Of a stretch of DNA of 64,000 nucleotides, positions 45,389 to 54,662 are shown piece after piece (within the stretch, counting starts at the first letter, position 1; each line of letters starts with the position of its first letter). A program made the translations under genes and the position numbers. The stretch spans positions 99,190-163,189 of the forward strand of contig NZ_NEGH01000011.1 in assembly GCF_002135375.1 (NCBI RefSeq), given 5' to 3'. The notes under the pieces are model-generated. The model ran no database searches, was not told where the DNA came from, and saw only the letters and a program-made list of their open reading frames with translations. Source of the DNA: Acinetobacter sp. ANC 4558. Its GTDB lineage: Bacteria; Pseudomonadota; Gammaproteobacteria; Pseudomonadales; Moraxellaceae.

Positions 45389-46213
45389 ATGGTAGATGTT
45401 AGTTCCGGTTCACTCCGTATTAACAAAGTTAATAAATACTATAAACGTCGGAATGAAGAGTCTTTTCAAGTTTTGAAAGATATTTCATTAGACATCAAAT
45501 CTGGTGAGTTTATTAGTATCGTTGGCAGCAGTGGGTGTGGTAAATCTACCTTACTTCGGTTATTGGTTGGATTAGATAATACTTATGTTGGAAATATTGA
45601 AATTGATGGAACTGAAATAACAGGAACAAGTATCAAGCGAGGGATTGTATTTCAGGATCATCGATTATTTCCTTGGTTATCGGTTCGGGAAAATGTTCGT
45701 GTTGCGTTGCAAAATAGTCCGTTAAGCCGTATCGAACAAGATAAATTAATTGACGAGCATCTTGAGCTAGTCGGTTTAACAGCATTTCAAGAGGCTTATC
45801 CCACTCAACTTTCAGGTGGAATGAGCCAACGTGTTGCAATTGCAAGAGCATTGGTGAACCGTCCAAGTATTCTATTATTGGATGAGCCTTTTGGTGCACT
45901 TGATGCATTGACTCGTGCGAATTTACAACAAGAATTACAACGAATTTGGCAAGCTGAAAAGATAACAATGATTATCGTCACACATGATGTTGATGAAGCT
46001 GTTTTTTTAGGTGATCGTATTGTTGTAATGCAACCGAATCCCGGTCAAATTAAGCGAATAGTACCTGTCGAGATTGCGCATCCGCGATATAGAGATGATG
46101 TAAATTTGGCGATTATACGCAATAATATTTTAGCAGATTTTAGTCAAACCCCTGAAATTACTTTAATTGAATCTGTAGAAAAAACGATTGATGATTATCA
46201 ATTTGCTTGGTAA
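45389..46213 (+). CDS. SsuB-like ABC ATPase 2
   Basis: 274 residues from ATG 45389 with GGAG at 45379-45382; the TTG at 45377 is unlikely. Walker A GSSGCGKST, Q-loop QDHRLFPWLS, signature LSGGMSQR, Walker B LLLDEPFGALD and H-loop THDVDEA are intact. It probably energises permease 3 or serves a system shared with binding protein 1. Confidence 0.9.
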   Translation: MVDVSSGSLRINKVNKYYKRRNEESFQVLKDISLDIKSGEFISIVGSSGCGKSTLLRLLVGLDNTYVGNIEIDGTEITGTSIKRGIVFQDHRLFPWLSVRENVRVALQNSPLSRIEQDKLIDEHLELVGLTAFQEAYPTQLSGGMSQRVAIARALVNRPSILLLDEPFGALDALTRANLQQELQRIWQAEKITMIIVTHDVDEAVFLGDRIVVMQPNPGQIKRIVPVEIAHPRYRDDVNLAIIRNNILADFSQTPEITLIESVEKTIDDYQFAW

Positions 46214-46228
46214 GTATTAGCATAAATA

Positions 46229-46272
46229 TTTACTATTGATCAATTTCATTTTTGTTATTGATCAATAGTAAA
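46229..46272. terminator. Perfect 16-bp inverted repeat between convergent genes
   Basis: Arms 46229-46244 and 46257-46272 are perfectly complementary around a 12-base loop. It lies between the convergent ATPase 2 and sfnR-like genes. T-runs are not adjacent, so a bidirectional terminator is likely by position rather than by sequence. Confidence 0.5.
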
Positions 46273-46384
46273 GTGAATAAGTTTTTAATTTTATTGATCT
46301 TTTATAAATTTAACTTGAGCGACTTAATCAAATATATTCAACAATAATATGATGATATACATTTGTAGTACTGAATCAATATCA

Positions 46385-47557
46385 TTAAAAATTCAGATCA
46401 ACGATGGATGATGCCTCATGACCGATGAGCTTATATTTCAGTAATCTAGCTCGAATGACATTGCGGCTTACACCAAGTAATTTTGCTGTTTGCAATTGAT
46501 TTCTATGGCAATATTCATACGCAACTTTAATGGTAGCTTTTTCGATGACTGAATCTAAAGTCTCATGAGTTGTTAAGTTACCATCTTCAAATATTTTTAA
46601 TAAAGCTTGATGTAAAAATTGTCTAGGGGCTAAAGATTGTGGAAGATTTTTAGTCTGCGCATGAAAATTATGATGAGATATTACTTGTTCTCCATTTTCA
46701 TTATATTGCTTATGCTGAAAATTAGTAATTTTACTTTGCTCAATTGAAGCTAAGGTTGTAAAACAAAAATCATTAGGTTGAATTTTATTATTTGAGCATA
46801 CGAGTAAGGCATGATGCACAGCATTCTCTAACTCACGAATATTTCCTGGATAAGTATAATTTAGCAACTTATCAATTGCTGCTTGACTGAATGTGGCGCG
46901 AGGATAACCAAGGCGATTGCAATATTCCTCAATAAAATAATTAGCCAAAGGCAAAATATCATTGGGTCGATCACTTAAATCTAATACTTTTAGTCTAGCG
47001 ACATTTAAGCGATAAAATAAATCTTCACGAAATTTTCCAGCTTGTACGGCCTCTTCCAATAAGACATTTGTTGCCGCAATGACTCGGATATTTAATTTAA
47101 TTGGTTTTAATGAACCGACTCTGTAAATTTCACGTTCTTGTAATACTCGCAGTAATTTTACTTGTAAACTTGGAGATAAATCTCCAATTTCATCTAAAAA
47201 TAATGTTCCATTATTTGCAGCTTCAAACCAACCTACTTTGGTTTGAATCGCACCTGTAAATGCACCTTTTTCATGACCAAATAATTCACTTTCAGCTAAA
47301 CTCTTCGTTAAAGCACCACAGTTAACCGCAATAAAAGGACTATTTTTTCGGTGGCTTAACATATGTATATGTCTTGCAATCAGCTCCTTTCCTGTACCTG
47401 TTTTACCATTTATTAGAACACTGGCTTCACTCGGTGAAATTTGCTCCATTCTCGCTAAAAGTGCTTTAGATTTTTCATCTTGATATACAATTGCAACAGC
47501 TCGTTCAGACTTTATGAGCTTCCTTGATTCGGGATACGCTAGTATATTCATCCTCAT
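46385..47557 (-). CDS. sfnR: SfnR-like sigma-54-dependent activator
   Basis: 390 residues. There is almost no N-terminal receiver domain. The AAA+ domain (about 25-260) shows Walker A NGKTGTGKE, the sigma-54 contact GAFTGA, Walker B GTLFLDEIGDL and an arginine-finger region. A Fis-type HTH lies at the C-terminus (TAKLLGVSRNVIRARL). SfnR proteins have this receiver-less layout and switch on dimethylsulfone and other organosulfur genes with sigma-54. Three candidate sigma-54 sites lie upstream of nearby genes. Gene symbol by architecture and context. Confidence 0.8.
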   Translation of the reverse strand: MRMNILAYPESRKLIKSERAVAIVYQDEKSKALLARMEQISPSEASVLINGKTGTGKELIARHIHMLSHRKNSPFIAVNCGALTKSLAESELFGHEKGAFTGAIQTKVGWFEAANNGTLFLDEIGDLSPSLQVKLLRVLQEREIYRVGSLKPIKLNIRVIAATNVLLEEAVQAGKFREDLFYRLNVARLKVLDLSDRPNDILPLANYFIEEYCNRLGYPRATFSQAAIDKLLNYTYPGNIRELENAVHHALLVCSNNKIQPNDFCFTTLASIEQSKITNFQHKQYNENGEQVISHHNFHAQTKNLPQSLAPRQFLHQALLKIFEDGNLTTHETLDSVIEKATIKVAYEYCHRNQLQTAKLLGVSRNVIRARLLKYKLIGHEASSIVDLNF

Positions 47558-48192
47558 TTCACTTCTATATATATTTATATAGATGATGCATTAATATTAA
47601 TGCTAGACAAAATAATTTATATTTCTTAGTTATGCATGATATATTAAATGTGATATATGTATCGCTATGTGGTTAATAAAGAATAATAAATAGATTTGTG
47701 TTTTAAAATAATATATTTTTTTATTTTAAATATTAAAAATTATATAGAATGAGTGGTTTTATCTAATAATTGTTAGAAATTATGAATAAATTTTATATTT
47801 ATTAATATATATTTAATTTTAATATTATTAACATGATATGTATTATTTATAAAAAATATTTTATAAATTTAAAAATGATATTGGTTAAAGTGAAATAGTC
47901 TTTATTTTTTATCTTCGTTCCAATTAACCTATTCAATATACATCGTAACTTACGCTGTATTTTCAGATCTTTGAATCTCTTGCATTTCAGCACCCTTTCG
48001 TATTTATTAAAAAAAATATAAGCTCAACTATTTGATTTTTATATTAAAAATTTATTTTAAAGATTTAAAATTTAAAATAATTAAAAATATCTTGCATACA
48101 AAAGATACATTTGTTATTTTTTAATATTTAATAATACAAATGTATCTATGTGAAAAATTTACACCATCAATACGTGATGGGAGAGAACAAAT
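47558..48192. promoter_or_regulatory. Divergent AT-rich region with dyads upstream of the permease
   Basis: 635 bases between sfnR and the amino-acid permease. Perfect 12-base inverted arms at 48103-48114 and 48136-48147 form a candidate operator. A second small dyad, CCATCA/TGATGG at 48164-48169 and 48175-48180, abuts the ribosome site GGGAGAG and could influence translation. No gene seen. Confidence 0.45.
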
Positions 48193-49608
48193 ATGGCTAT
48201 CAAGGATGTTGAACAAGCCCAAGAAAGTAAGTTGGGTAAAGGACTTAAACAACGACATGTCACGATGATTTCTCTAGGAGGAATTATTGGTGCGGGATTA
48301 TTTGTAGGGAGTAGTGGTGTTATTGCAACGATTGGGCCAGCAGCAGTATTAAGTTATCTACTTGCCGGTATTGTGGTGTTATTTGTAATGCGAATGCTCG
48401 GTGAAATGGCAATTGCTATCCCTGGAATTGGCTCATTTACAGAATATATTCGAGCAGGTTTAGGCAATGGTGCTGGATTTACCTCGGGTTGGCTTTACTG
48501 GTATTTTTGGGTGATTGTTGTTGCTGTTGAAGTTGTGATTGGCGCAGAAATGTTGCAAGTCTATATTGATGCACCACAATGGGTGATTGGTATTGTGCTA
48601 TTAGCAATATTAACACTTGTTAATATTATGTCGGTGAAATCTTATGGGGAGTTCGAGTTTTGGTTTGCATCTTTAAAAGTTGCGGCCATTATTGTTTTTG
48701 TTGCAATTGCTCTTTCATTTGCAACAGGAATTACATCATCAGGTGGATCTACCTTTAGTAACTTATATAGTAACTCATTTATGCCAAATGGCTGGTTATC
48801 TGTTATTGCAGGTATTCCGATGGTTATTTTTGCAATATGCGGTGCAGAAATTGCCACTATTGCTGCAGCAGAGTCAGATGAGCCTGCGAAGAGCGTAGCA
48901 TCAATGACACGTTCAGTGATTGTTCGTGTGCTTTTGTTTTATGTTGCTTCAATCTTAATGGTGACAGCAGTCGTACCATGGGAAACGATTGTTAAAGGAC
49001 AATCTCCCTTTATTCTTGCTATGAATCTTATGGATATTCCATATGCAACGCAAATTATGCATGCAATTGTTTTAATCGCAGTTTTATCTTGCCTAAACTC
49101 AGGTATTTATGTTGCTTCACGCGTACTTTATAGCCTTGCAAACCGCAATGAAGCACCTGCAAATGTCAAACAAGTTTCAACGAAAGGTGTTCCTGTCAGA
49201 GCGGTTATTTTAAGTAGTTTAGTTGGTTATATTGCTGTACTTGCCTCTATTTTTTCCTCTGAGGTTGTATTTATGTTCCTGATCAATGCTTCAGGTGCAA
49301 TTATGCTTCTTATTTACTTAATGATTTGTGCATCACAACTCAAAGTCCGTCGTCATTTTGAACGCGTTGAACCAGAACGTTTAGTCTTCAAAATGTGGCT
49401 ATTCCCAGTATTGACCTATGTTGTGATTGTTGCAATCACCTCTATGTTAGTTGCAATGGCATTTACCGAATCTTTTAGATCTCAAATTTATTCAAGCCTC
49501 ATTTTAGTTGCCGTTATCTATGCGATCTATTATTTCAAATTTCGAAGAAATACGTCACAAGCGGCAATGAATCAACAAGTTTCACAGCTTCCAAGTAACG
49601 ATGCCTAA
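48193..49608 (+). CDS. APC-family amino-acid permease (GabP-like)
   Basis: 471 residues, 12 membrane spans. The family start is HVTMISLGGIIGAGLFVGSS, followed by RMLGEMAIAIPGIGSFTEY and AAAESDEPAKSV, as in GabP, AnsP and LysP. GGGAGAG precedes the ATG. First gene of an operon running to about 56524. Downstream enzymes suggest an amino acid bearing both a beta-amino group and a terminal amine, so a basic or beta-amino acid is a likely substrate. Confidence 0.85.
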   Translation: MAIKDVEQAQESKLGKGLKQRHVTMISLGGIIGAGLFVGSSGVIATIGPAAVLSYLLAGIVVLFVMRMLGEMAIAIPGIGSFTEYIRAGLGNGAGFTSGWLYWYFWVIVVAVEVVIGAEMLQVYIDAPQWVIGIVLLAILTLVNIMSVKSYGEFEFWFASLKVAAIIVFVAIALSFATGITSSGGSTFSNLYSNSFMPNGWLSVIAGIPMVIFAICGAEIATIAAAESDEPAKSVASMTRSVIVRVLLFYVASILMVTAVVPWETIVKGQSPFILAMNLMDIPYATQIMHAIVLIAVLSCLNSGIYVASRVLYSLANRNEAPANVKQVSTKGVPVRAVILSSLVGYIAVLASIFSSEVVFMFLINASGAIMLLIYLMICASQLKVRRHFERVEPERLVFKMWLFPVLTYVVIVAITSMLVAMAFTESFRSQIYSSLILVAVIYAIYYFKFRRNTSQAAMNQQVSQLPSNDA

Positions 49609-49622
49609 GTCAGAGAGATATT

Positions 49623-50963
49623 ATGAATAGTGCGATTCAAGCCCAGCTCACCCGAACAGTCTGTCGATCTAAAGAAATTTATGATGAAGCACTGAATTAT
49701 TTACCAGGTGGTAATACAAGAACCACGGTGTATATGAAACCACATCCTATTTATGCGAGTCATGGCGAAGGTTGTCGTGTTTGGGATGTAGATGGCAATG
49801 CTTATATCGACTGTATTAATAATTTCACATCAAATATTCATGGTTATAGTAGCCCTTCGATTAATGTGGCAATTACACAGCAATTAATTTTAGGTACGTG
49901 TTTTGGTATGCCAACCTATTCTGAAGTAAATTTGGCTAAGTTAATTGTTAACCGGGTGAAATCGATTGAGGAAATTCGTTTCACTAACTCAGGTACTGAA
50001 GCGGTCATGATGGCATTAAAGGCTGCGCGTGCTTATACCAAAAAATCTAAAATTGCGAAAGTTGAAGGGGCTTACCATGGTTCTTACGATTATGCTGAAG
50101 TAAGTCTCGATTCAAATCCTAAAAATTGGGGTGAAGATGAACCGACCTCAACAGCATATGCTGTAGGAACACCGCAAGCAGTATTAGATGATGTTGTTGT
50201 TTTACCTTTTAATGATTTAGAAGCATCTGAAAAAATTTTACGTCAACATGCAAATGAGCTTGCGGGCGTATTAATTGATCCTGTTCCAAACCGTGCAGGT
50301 CTTATTCCTGCTAGCCAAGCATATATTGATTTACTTAGAAAATTAACAACAGAATTAGGTATTTTATTAATATTTGATGAAGTCATTTCATTTCGCTTAA
50401 GTTACTACAGTGCTCAAAGTCTTTGGGGAGTAGAAGCCGATTTAACTGCACTTGGAAAAATTATTGGCGGTGGTTTTCCTATTGGCGCAGTCGGTGGGAA
50501 AAAATCTGTCATGGCTGTTTTTGATCCGACCCAAGGTAAACCCGCTTTGCCACATGGCGGAACATTTTCAGCAAATCCAATTTCTATGATTGCAGGATAT
50601 GAGGCACTTAAGCTTTTAGATGAACAAGCTTTTGCTTATTTAGATGAAATTGGAGAGAAGTTACGTCACTCTATTAACGCATCTTTTAAAAAGCACAATT
50701 TAGCAGGCGTATGTGTAGGTTTAGGTTCATTACTTAAAATTCATTTTACGGATAATGTGATTAAGGATTACCGCTCAATTTATCCAGATGAACAGCAAAA
50801 CAAGATTTTAGACTTTTTTCATAAACAAATGTTAAATAGAGGAATTTTAACTGCAAGTTACGGCTTAATAGCTCTATCTACAACCATGTCATTAGATGAT
50901 GTTGATGAAATTGGTACAGCAGTTGAATTAACCATTGAAGAAATATCTAAAGTTTTTAATTGA
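49623..50963 (+). CDS. Class III aminotransferase, glutamate-1-semialdehyde/beta-amino-acid transaminase type
   Basis: 446 residues. The N-terminal LPGGNTRTTVYMKPHPIY is typical of the branch holding GSA aminomutase and beta-phenylalanine transaminases. NSGTEAVMMALKAAR and GAYHGSYDY bind PLP, and the PLP lysine is Lys279 in LGKIIGGGFPIGAVGG. It is not expected to be HemL, since it lies in a catabolic operon and has DEVISFRLSY where HemL differs. A beta-amino acid as substrate would yield a 3-oxo acid, which suits the downstream 3-oxoadipate enzymes. Confidence 0.8.
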   Translation: MNSAIQAQLTRTVCRSKEIYDEALNYLPGGNTRTTVYMKPHPIYASHGEGCRVWDVDGNAYIDCINNFTSNIHGYSSPSINVAITQQLILGTCFGMPTYSEVNLAKLIVNRVKSIEEIRFTNSGTEAVMMALKAARAYTKKSKIAKVEGAYHGSYDYAEVSLDSNPKNWGEDEPTSTAYAVGTPQAVLDDVVVLPFNDLEASEKILRQHANELAGVLIDPVPNRAGLIPASQAYIDLLRKLTTELGILLIFDEVISFRLSYYSAQSLWGVEADLTALGKIIGGGFPIGAVGGKKSVMAVFDPTQGKPALPHGGTFSANPISMIAGYEALKLLDEQAFAYLDEIGEKLRHSINASFKKHNLAGVCVGLGSLLKIHFTDNVIKDYRSIYPDEQQNKILDFFHKQMLNRGILTASYGLIALSTTMSLDDVDEIGTAVELTIEEISKVFN

Positions 50964-50985
50964 ATAATCTAAAAAGTTGAAAATT

Positions 50986-52296
50986 ATGGAAGAAAGAAAC
51001 GAAACACCTATTAATTCAAATCCTTATTGGTGGAATGCAGCACCAATTCCAGTCGGATTAGATAAGGTACCTAACCAAGCAGATGTGTTGATTGTCGGAT
51101 CTGGGATTACTGCAATGTCAGCGGCCATCACTTTATTAAGAAATGGACGCAAAGTGACTGTTATTGATCAGAACAAAATTGGCAGTGGCGCGAGTCGACG
51201 AAATGCGGGTTATGTATCACGTTCTTTCAAACATAGTTTTGCTGATTTAGAGAAGAAACACGGCCTAGAATATGCCATTAAATTACATCGTGAATTAGAT
51301 GAATCTGTGAAATCTGTTCAAGAGTTTGTAGATACATATCATTTAGATTGTGAGCTTAAATTTCTAGGTCGTTTAATGCCTGCACCGAATTCAAAGCACT
51401 TTCAATCACTTGAACAAGATTTAGCAAAACAAAAGCATCATCTCGGGTTTGAGTATCAGATGTTAGATAAATCTGAATTACAAACTGAATTGGCGACGGA
51501 TAGCTATTATGGTGCAGCTTTAATTCCAGATTTAGGAGGAATTCATCCGGGAAAATATCATGCTGAACTATTAAAAGTTGCACTTTCACTTGGGCTTGAG
51601 GTGTGTGAGGAAGTGAAAGCTTTAGAAATATGCTCAGCCGGAGAGACTAAGCAGGTGAATACCACGAAAGGTATTATTTCTGCAAAAGAGTTAATTCTAG
51701 CGACGAATGGTTATACGGATTTATTGTTCCCTTGGTTACGCAGACGTATTATTCCATTTGATGCCTATATGATTGCAACAGAAGATTTGCCGAATCAATT
51801 GGCTCAAAAGATTATTCCTCATAATCGTGTCGTGATTGATACCAGTCATAATCCATTATTTGTACGTCAATCACCTGATGGAAAAAGTATTTTATTAGGT
51901 GGATTAACAGCGACGAAACAAGCTTCAAGTGAAGAAAAAGGGCATCATCTCGCTAAAATTTTAAAGCGATTATTGCCTGATTTGGAAGGAGCAAGCATTG
52001 CTCATTCTTGGACTGGGAAATGTTCTGGAACCTTTGATTTATATCCACATGCAGGTCAGCACGAAGGAATTTATTATTCATTAGGTTACTGCTTTGTCGG
52101 TGTTCCGATGGGAACATATTTAGGAAAAAAACTTGCATTGAACCTTTTGGGGAAAAATGAAGGAAAAACACTTTTCTTTAATCGTAAATTTCCAACGATC
52201 CCATTTTATAAAGAAAACCCTTGGTTCTTATCGACCGTATTTAAATATTACGATCATTTAGATAAAGGAACACCAGCTTATGATTTTGCATATTAA
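50986..52296 (+). CDS. FAD-dependent amine/amino-acid oxidoreductase (DAO family, PuuB/OrdL-like)
   Basis: About 436 residues from ATG 50986 (the frame also offers a TTG at 50977). NPYWWNAAPIP at the N-terminus is like gamma-glutamylputrescine oxidase. The FAD fold follows: ADVLIVGSGITAMSAAITLL, then GSGASRRNAGYVSRS. A late GYCFVGVPMGTYLGKKLA closes the FAD site. PuuB-type enzymes oxidise a terminal amine to an aldehyde, the step that would feed the next gene, an aldehyde dehydrogenase. Substrate not established. Confidence 0.78.
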   Translation: MEERNETPINSNPYWWNAAPIPVGLDKVPNQADVLIVGSGITAMSAAITLLRNGRKVTVIDQNKIGSGASRRNAGYVSRSFKHSFADLEKKHGLEYAIKLHRELDESVKSVQEFVDTYHLDCELKFLGRLMPAPNSKHFQSLEQDLAKQKHHLGFEYQMLDKSELQTELATDSYYGAALIPDLGGIHPGKYHAELLKVALSLGLEVCEEVKALEICSAGETKQVNTTKGIISAKELILATNGYTDLLFPWLRRRIIPFDAYMIATEDLPNQLAQKIIPHNRVVIDTSHNPLFVRQSPDGKSILLGGLTATKQASSEEKGHHLAKILKRLLPDLEGASIAHSWTGKCSGTFDLYPHAGQHEGIYYSLGYCFVGVPMGTYLGKKLALNLLGKNEGKTLFFNRKFPTIPFYKENPWFLSTVFKYYDHLDKGTPAYDFAY

Positions 52297-52315
52297 TTTA
52301 AGGAAGAAATAATTT

Positions 52316-53905
52316 ATGAATACTTTTACACCACGCCTAACAGCTACTTATTTTCCACGTGTGACATATGCATCGTCGGGTGAAGATTTTAGTCAATTAC
52401 ATGAATATTTAGATGATGAAATTTTAAAGTATAAGACTGAACAATTGGGAAAACATTATTCAAATCTTGTTGCTGGAAAAAAACTAGAAACGGGTGAGAA
52501 TTATACGGTTTATTCGCCTATTGATCATGAAACTGTTATTGGTACTTTTTCAACCGCTGATGAAAATACTGTAAATTTAGCAGTTAAAAATGCGCAAGAA
52601 GCTTATAAAACCTGGTCTATAGTTCCTTGGCAGGAGCGAGTAGCTCGTGTTCGTCGTTGGACAGATGTATTAACACGTGAAAAATATAATATTGCGATTG
52701 CAACAATTTTTGAAGTCGGTAAATCACGTATTGAAGCGTTAGGTGAGGCGGATGAAGTATTAGATATGATTCAATATTATTGCGATGAAATGGTTCGTAA
52801 TAATGGTTATCACCAATCGTTACGTCGTGCTTTTGCTCATGAAGAAACAAGTACACGTTTACGTCCATTGGGTGTTTTTGGGGTTATTTCACCTTTTAAC
52901 TTTCCGTTGGCGTTGTCTGTAAATTTAATTATAGGTGCGATACTTACAGGAAATACAGTGGTATATAAACCTTCTCCAAATTGCGGTTTAACAGCAACAT
53001 TATTGATTGAAGCACTACAAGAAATTGGACTTGGTGATTTAGTACAATTGGTTCATGGTCATGATCTCGTTGGAAAAGCAATTGTAAATCATGTAGATAT
53101 TGCAGGTATTGCATTTACTGGATCTTATAACACAGGAATGAGTATTTTCCGTCAAGTGAATAGTAATACATATACAAAACCCGTTATTGCAGAGATGGGA
53201 GGAAAAAATCCTGCTTATGTCACATCATCTGCACATTTAAAAACTGCTGCAAATGGTGTTGCGCGTTCAGCTTTTGGTCTACAAGGTCAAAAATGTAGTG
53301 CTAATTCTGTTGTATATGTACATGAATCTGTTAAAGATGAATTTGTTAAAGAATTAATTGCAGTTACTGAAAAATTAAAATTCAATGATCCAACGCAAAA
53401 AGATACTTTTGGTGGGCCAGTATATAACCGAGAAGCCTATGATCGTTATCTGGCGGCTATTGAAGAAACAAAAGTAGATGGCAAAGTATTATTTGGTGGA
53501 CAAGCGTTGAATATTAAAGGCTTAGAAAAGGGCTTTTATGTTTCTCCTGCCATTGTTGAAATTCCTAAAGGTCATCGTTTAACAAAAGATGAATTATTTG
53601 CTCCATTTATTGCAATTCGAACATTTACACAACTTGAAGATGCAATTATTGAAGGCAATGATGTGATTTATGGTCTTGCTGCTGGCGTATATACACAAGA
53701 TGCTCGAGAGTTAGATTATTTCTTAGACTTCGCTGAAGCAGGTGCACTTTATGCGAATCGTGCAAGTGGTTCAACGACAGGTGCATGGCCTGGTATTCAA
53801 AGTTTTTGCGGTTGGAAAGGTTCAGGCGTGAGTCATAAAGGTGGCTTAGGACCTAATTTTATACAGCAATTTATGCGTGAACAAAGTCATACCGTAATTC
53901 GTTAA
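52316..53905 (+). CDS. Aldehyde dehydrogenase of the P5C/semialdehyde dehydrogenase group
   Basis: 529 residues. Catalytic Cys327 (GLQGQKCSANS) and Glu293 (AEMGGKNPAY) are present, as is FGVISPFNFPLAL. The N-terminal extension of about 60 residues before the YSPIDHE start of the ALDH core and the overall length are typical of L-glutamate-gamma-semialdehyde dehydrogenases (RocA/PruA). It should oxidise an amino-acid semialdehyde, for example 3-amino-6-oxohexanoate under the beta-lysine hypothesis. AAGGAAG precedes the ATG. Confidence 0.82.
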   Translation: MNTFTPRLTATYFPRVTYASSGEDFSQLHEYLDDEILKYKTEQLGKHYSNLVAGKKLETGENYTVYSPIDHETVIGTFSTADENTVNLAVKNAQEAYKTWSIVPWQERVARVRRWTDVLTREKYNIAIATIFEVGKSRIEALGEADEVLDMIQYYCDEMVRNNGYHQSLRRAFAHEETSTRLRPLGVFGVISPFNFPLALSVNLIIGAILTGNTVVYKPSPNCGLTATLLIEALQEIGLGDLVQLVHGHDLVGKAIVNHVDIAGIAFTGSYNTGMSIFRQVNSNTYTKPVIAEMGGKNPAYVTSSAHLKTAANGVARSAFGLQGQKCSANSVVYVHESVKDEFVKELIAVTEKLKFNDPTQKDTFGGPVYNREAYDRYLAAIEETKVDGKVLFGGQALNIKGLEKGFYVSPAIVEIPKGHRLTKDELFAPFIAIRTFTQLEDAIIEGNDVIYGLAAGVYTQDARELDYFLDFAEAGALYANRASGSTTGAWPGIQSFCGWKGSGVSHKGGLGPNFIQQFMREQSHTVIR

Positions 53906-53923
53906 TTTAATATAAATCAATCT

Positions 53924-53949
53924 ATTGCCCTTAATTTTTTAAGGGTAAT
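53924..53949 (+). other. Intra-operon hairpin
   Basis: 9-base arms (53924-53932 and 53941-53949, one G-U pair) around a T-rich loop sit between the aldehyde dehydrogenase and CoA-transferase genes. There is no T-run after the stem, so it may mark a processing point or partial terminator dividing the operon into two halves. Confidence 0.45.
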
Positions 53950-53980
53950 AGGCTGCTTTTGCCTAAAATTTGAGAATTAA

Positions 53981-54640
53981 ATGATTAACAAGACTGAAGA
54001 AACCATGACAGATGTTCTGTCTCAAATTAAAGATAGCTCAACCATCATGATCGGTGGGTTTGGAAAAGCTGGTCAACCTGCCGAATTGATTGATGGATTG
54101 ATTGAATTAGGCATCAAAGACTTAGTTATTGTTAATAATAATGCTGGAAATGGTGATTATGGATTAGCAAAGCTATTAAAAACTGGCGCAGTACGGAAAA
54201 TAATTTGTTCATTTCCTCGACAATCTGATTCCTGGGTTTTTGATGAACTGTACCGTAATAAAAAAATTGAATTAGAACTTGTTCCACAAGGAAATTTAGC
54301 TTGTCGCATTCAAGCAGCGGGTATGGGACTAGGTCCAATTTATACACCGACAGGTTTTGGCACTTCACTTGCGCAAGGTAAAGCAACACTCAAATATGAA
54401 AATAAGGATTATGTTCTTGAAAATCCAATTCACGCTGATTTTGCTTTGATTAAAGCTGAAAAGGGTGATCGTTGGGGAAATTTAATTTATCGAAAATCAG
54501 CGCGTAATTTTGGTCCCATTATGGCCATGGCAGCAGAAATTACGATTGCACAAGTCAGTCATATTGTTGAGTTGGGGGAACTTGACCCAGAACAGATCAT
54601 TACGCCAGGAATCTTTGTCAAACATGTTGTCAAAGTTTAA
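53981..54640 (+). CDS. pcaI: 3-oxoadipate CoA-transferase subunit A
   Basis: 219 residues. IGGFGKAGQPAELIDGL, NNNAGNGDYGLAKLLKTGAV and NLACRIQAAGMGLGPIYTPTGFGT are near-exact matches to what I recall of Acinetobacter PcaI/CatI. It transfers CoA from succinyl-CoA to 3-oxoadipate together with subunit B. The gene is in a fourth functional position of an amino-acid operon, not in an aromatic cluster, so it is probably a dedicated paralogue. Start at 53981 gives the expected N-terminus. Confidence 0.88.
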   Translation: MINKTEETMTDVLSQIKDSSTIMIGGFGKAGQPAELIDGLIELGIKDLVIVNNNAGNGDYGLAKLLKTGAVRKIICSFPRQSDSWVFDELYRNKKIELELVPQGNLACRIQAAGMGLGPIYTPTGFGTSLAQGKATLKYENKDYVLENPIHADFALIKAEKGDRWGNLIYRKSARNFGPIMAMAAEITIAQVSHIVELGELDPEQIITPGIFVKHVVKV

Positions 54641-54662
54641 AGCCTACTAAGCAGAAACAAAT

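Noticed and set aside
49623..50963. Calling the class III enzyme HemL (glutamate-1-semialdehyde aminomutase)
   Set aside because: It sits in a catabolic operon with a permease and 3-oxoadipate enzymes, and its N-terminal LPGGNTR and surrounding residues better fit the beta-amino-acid transaminase branch.
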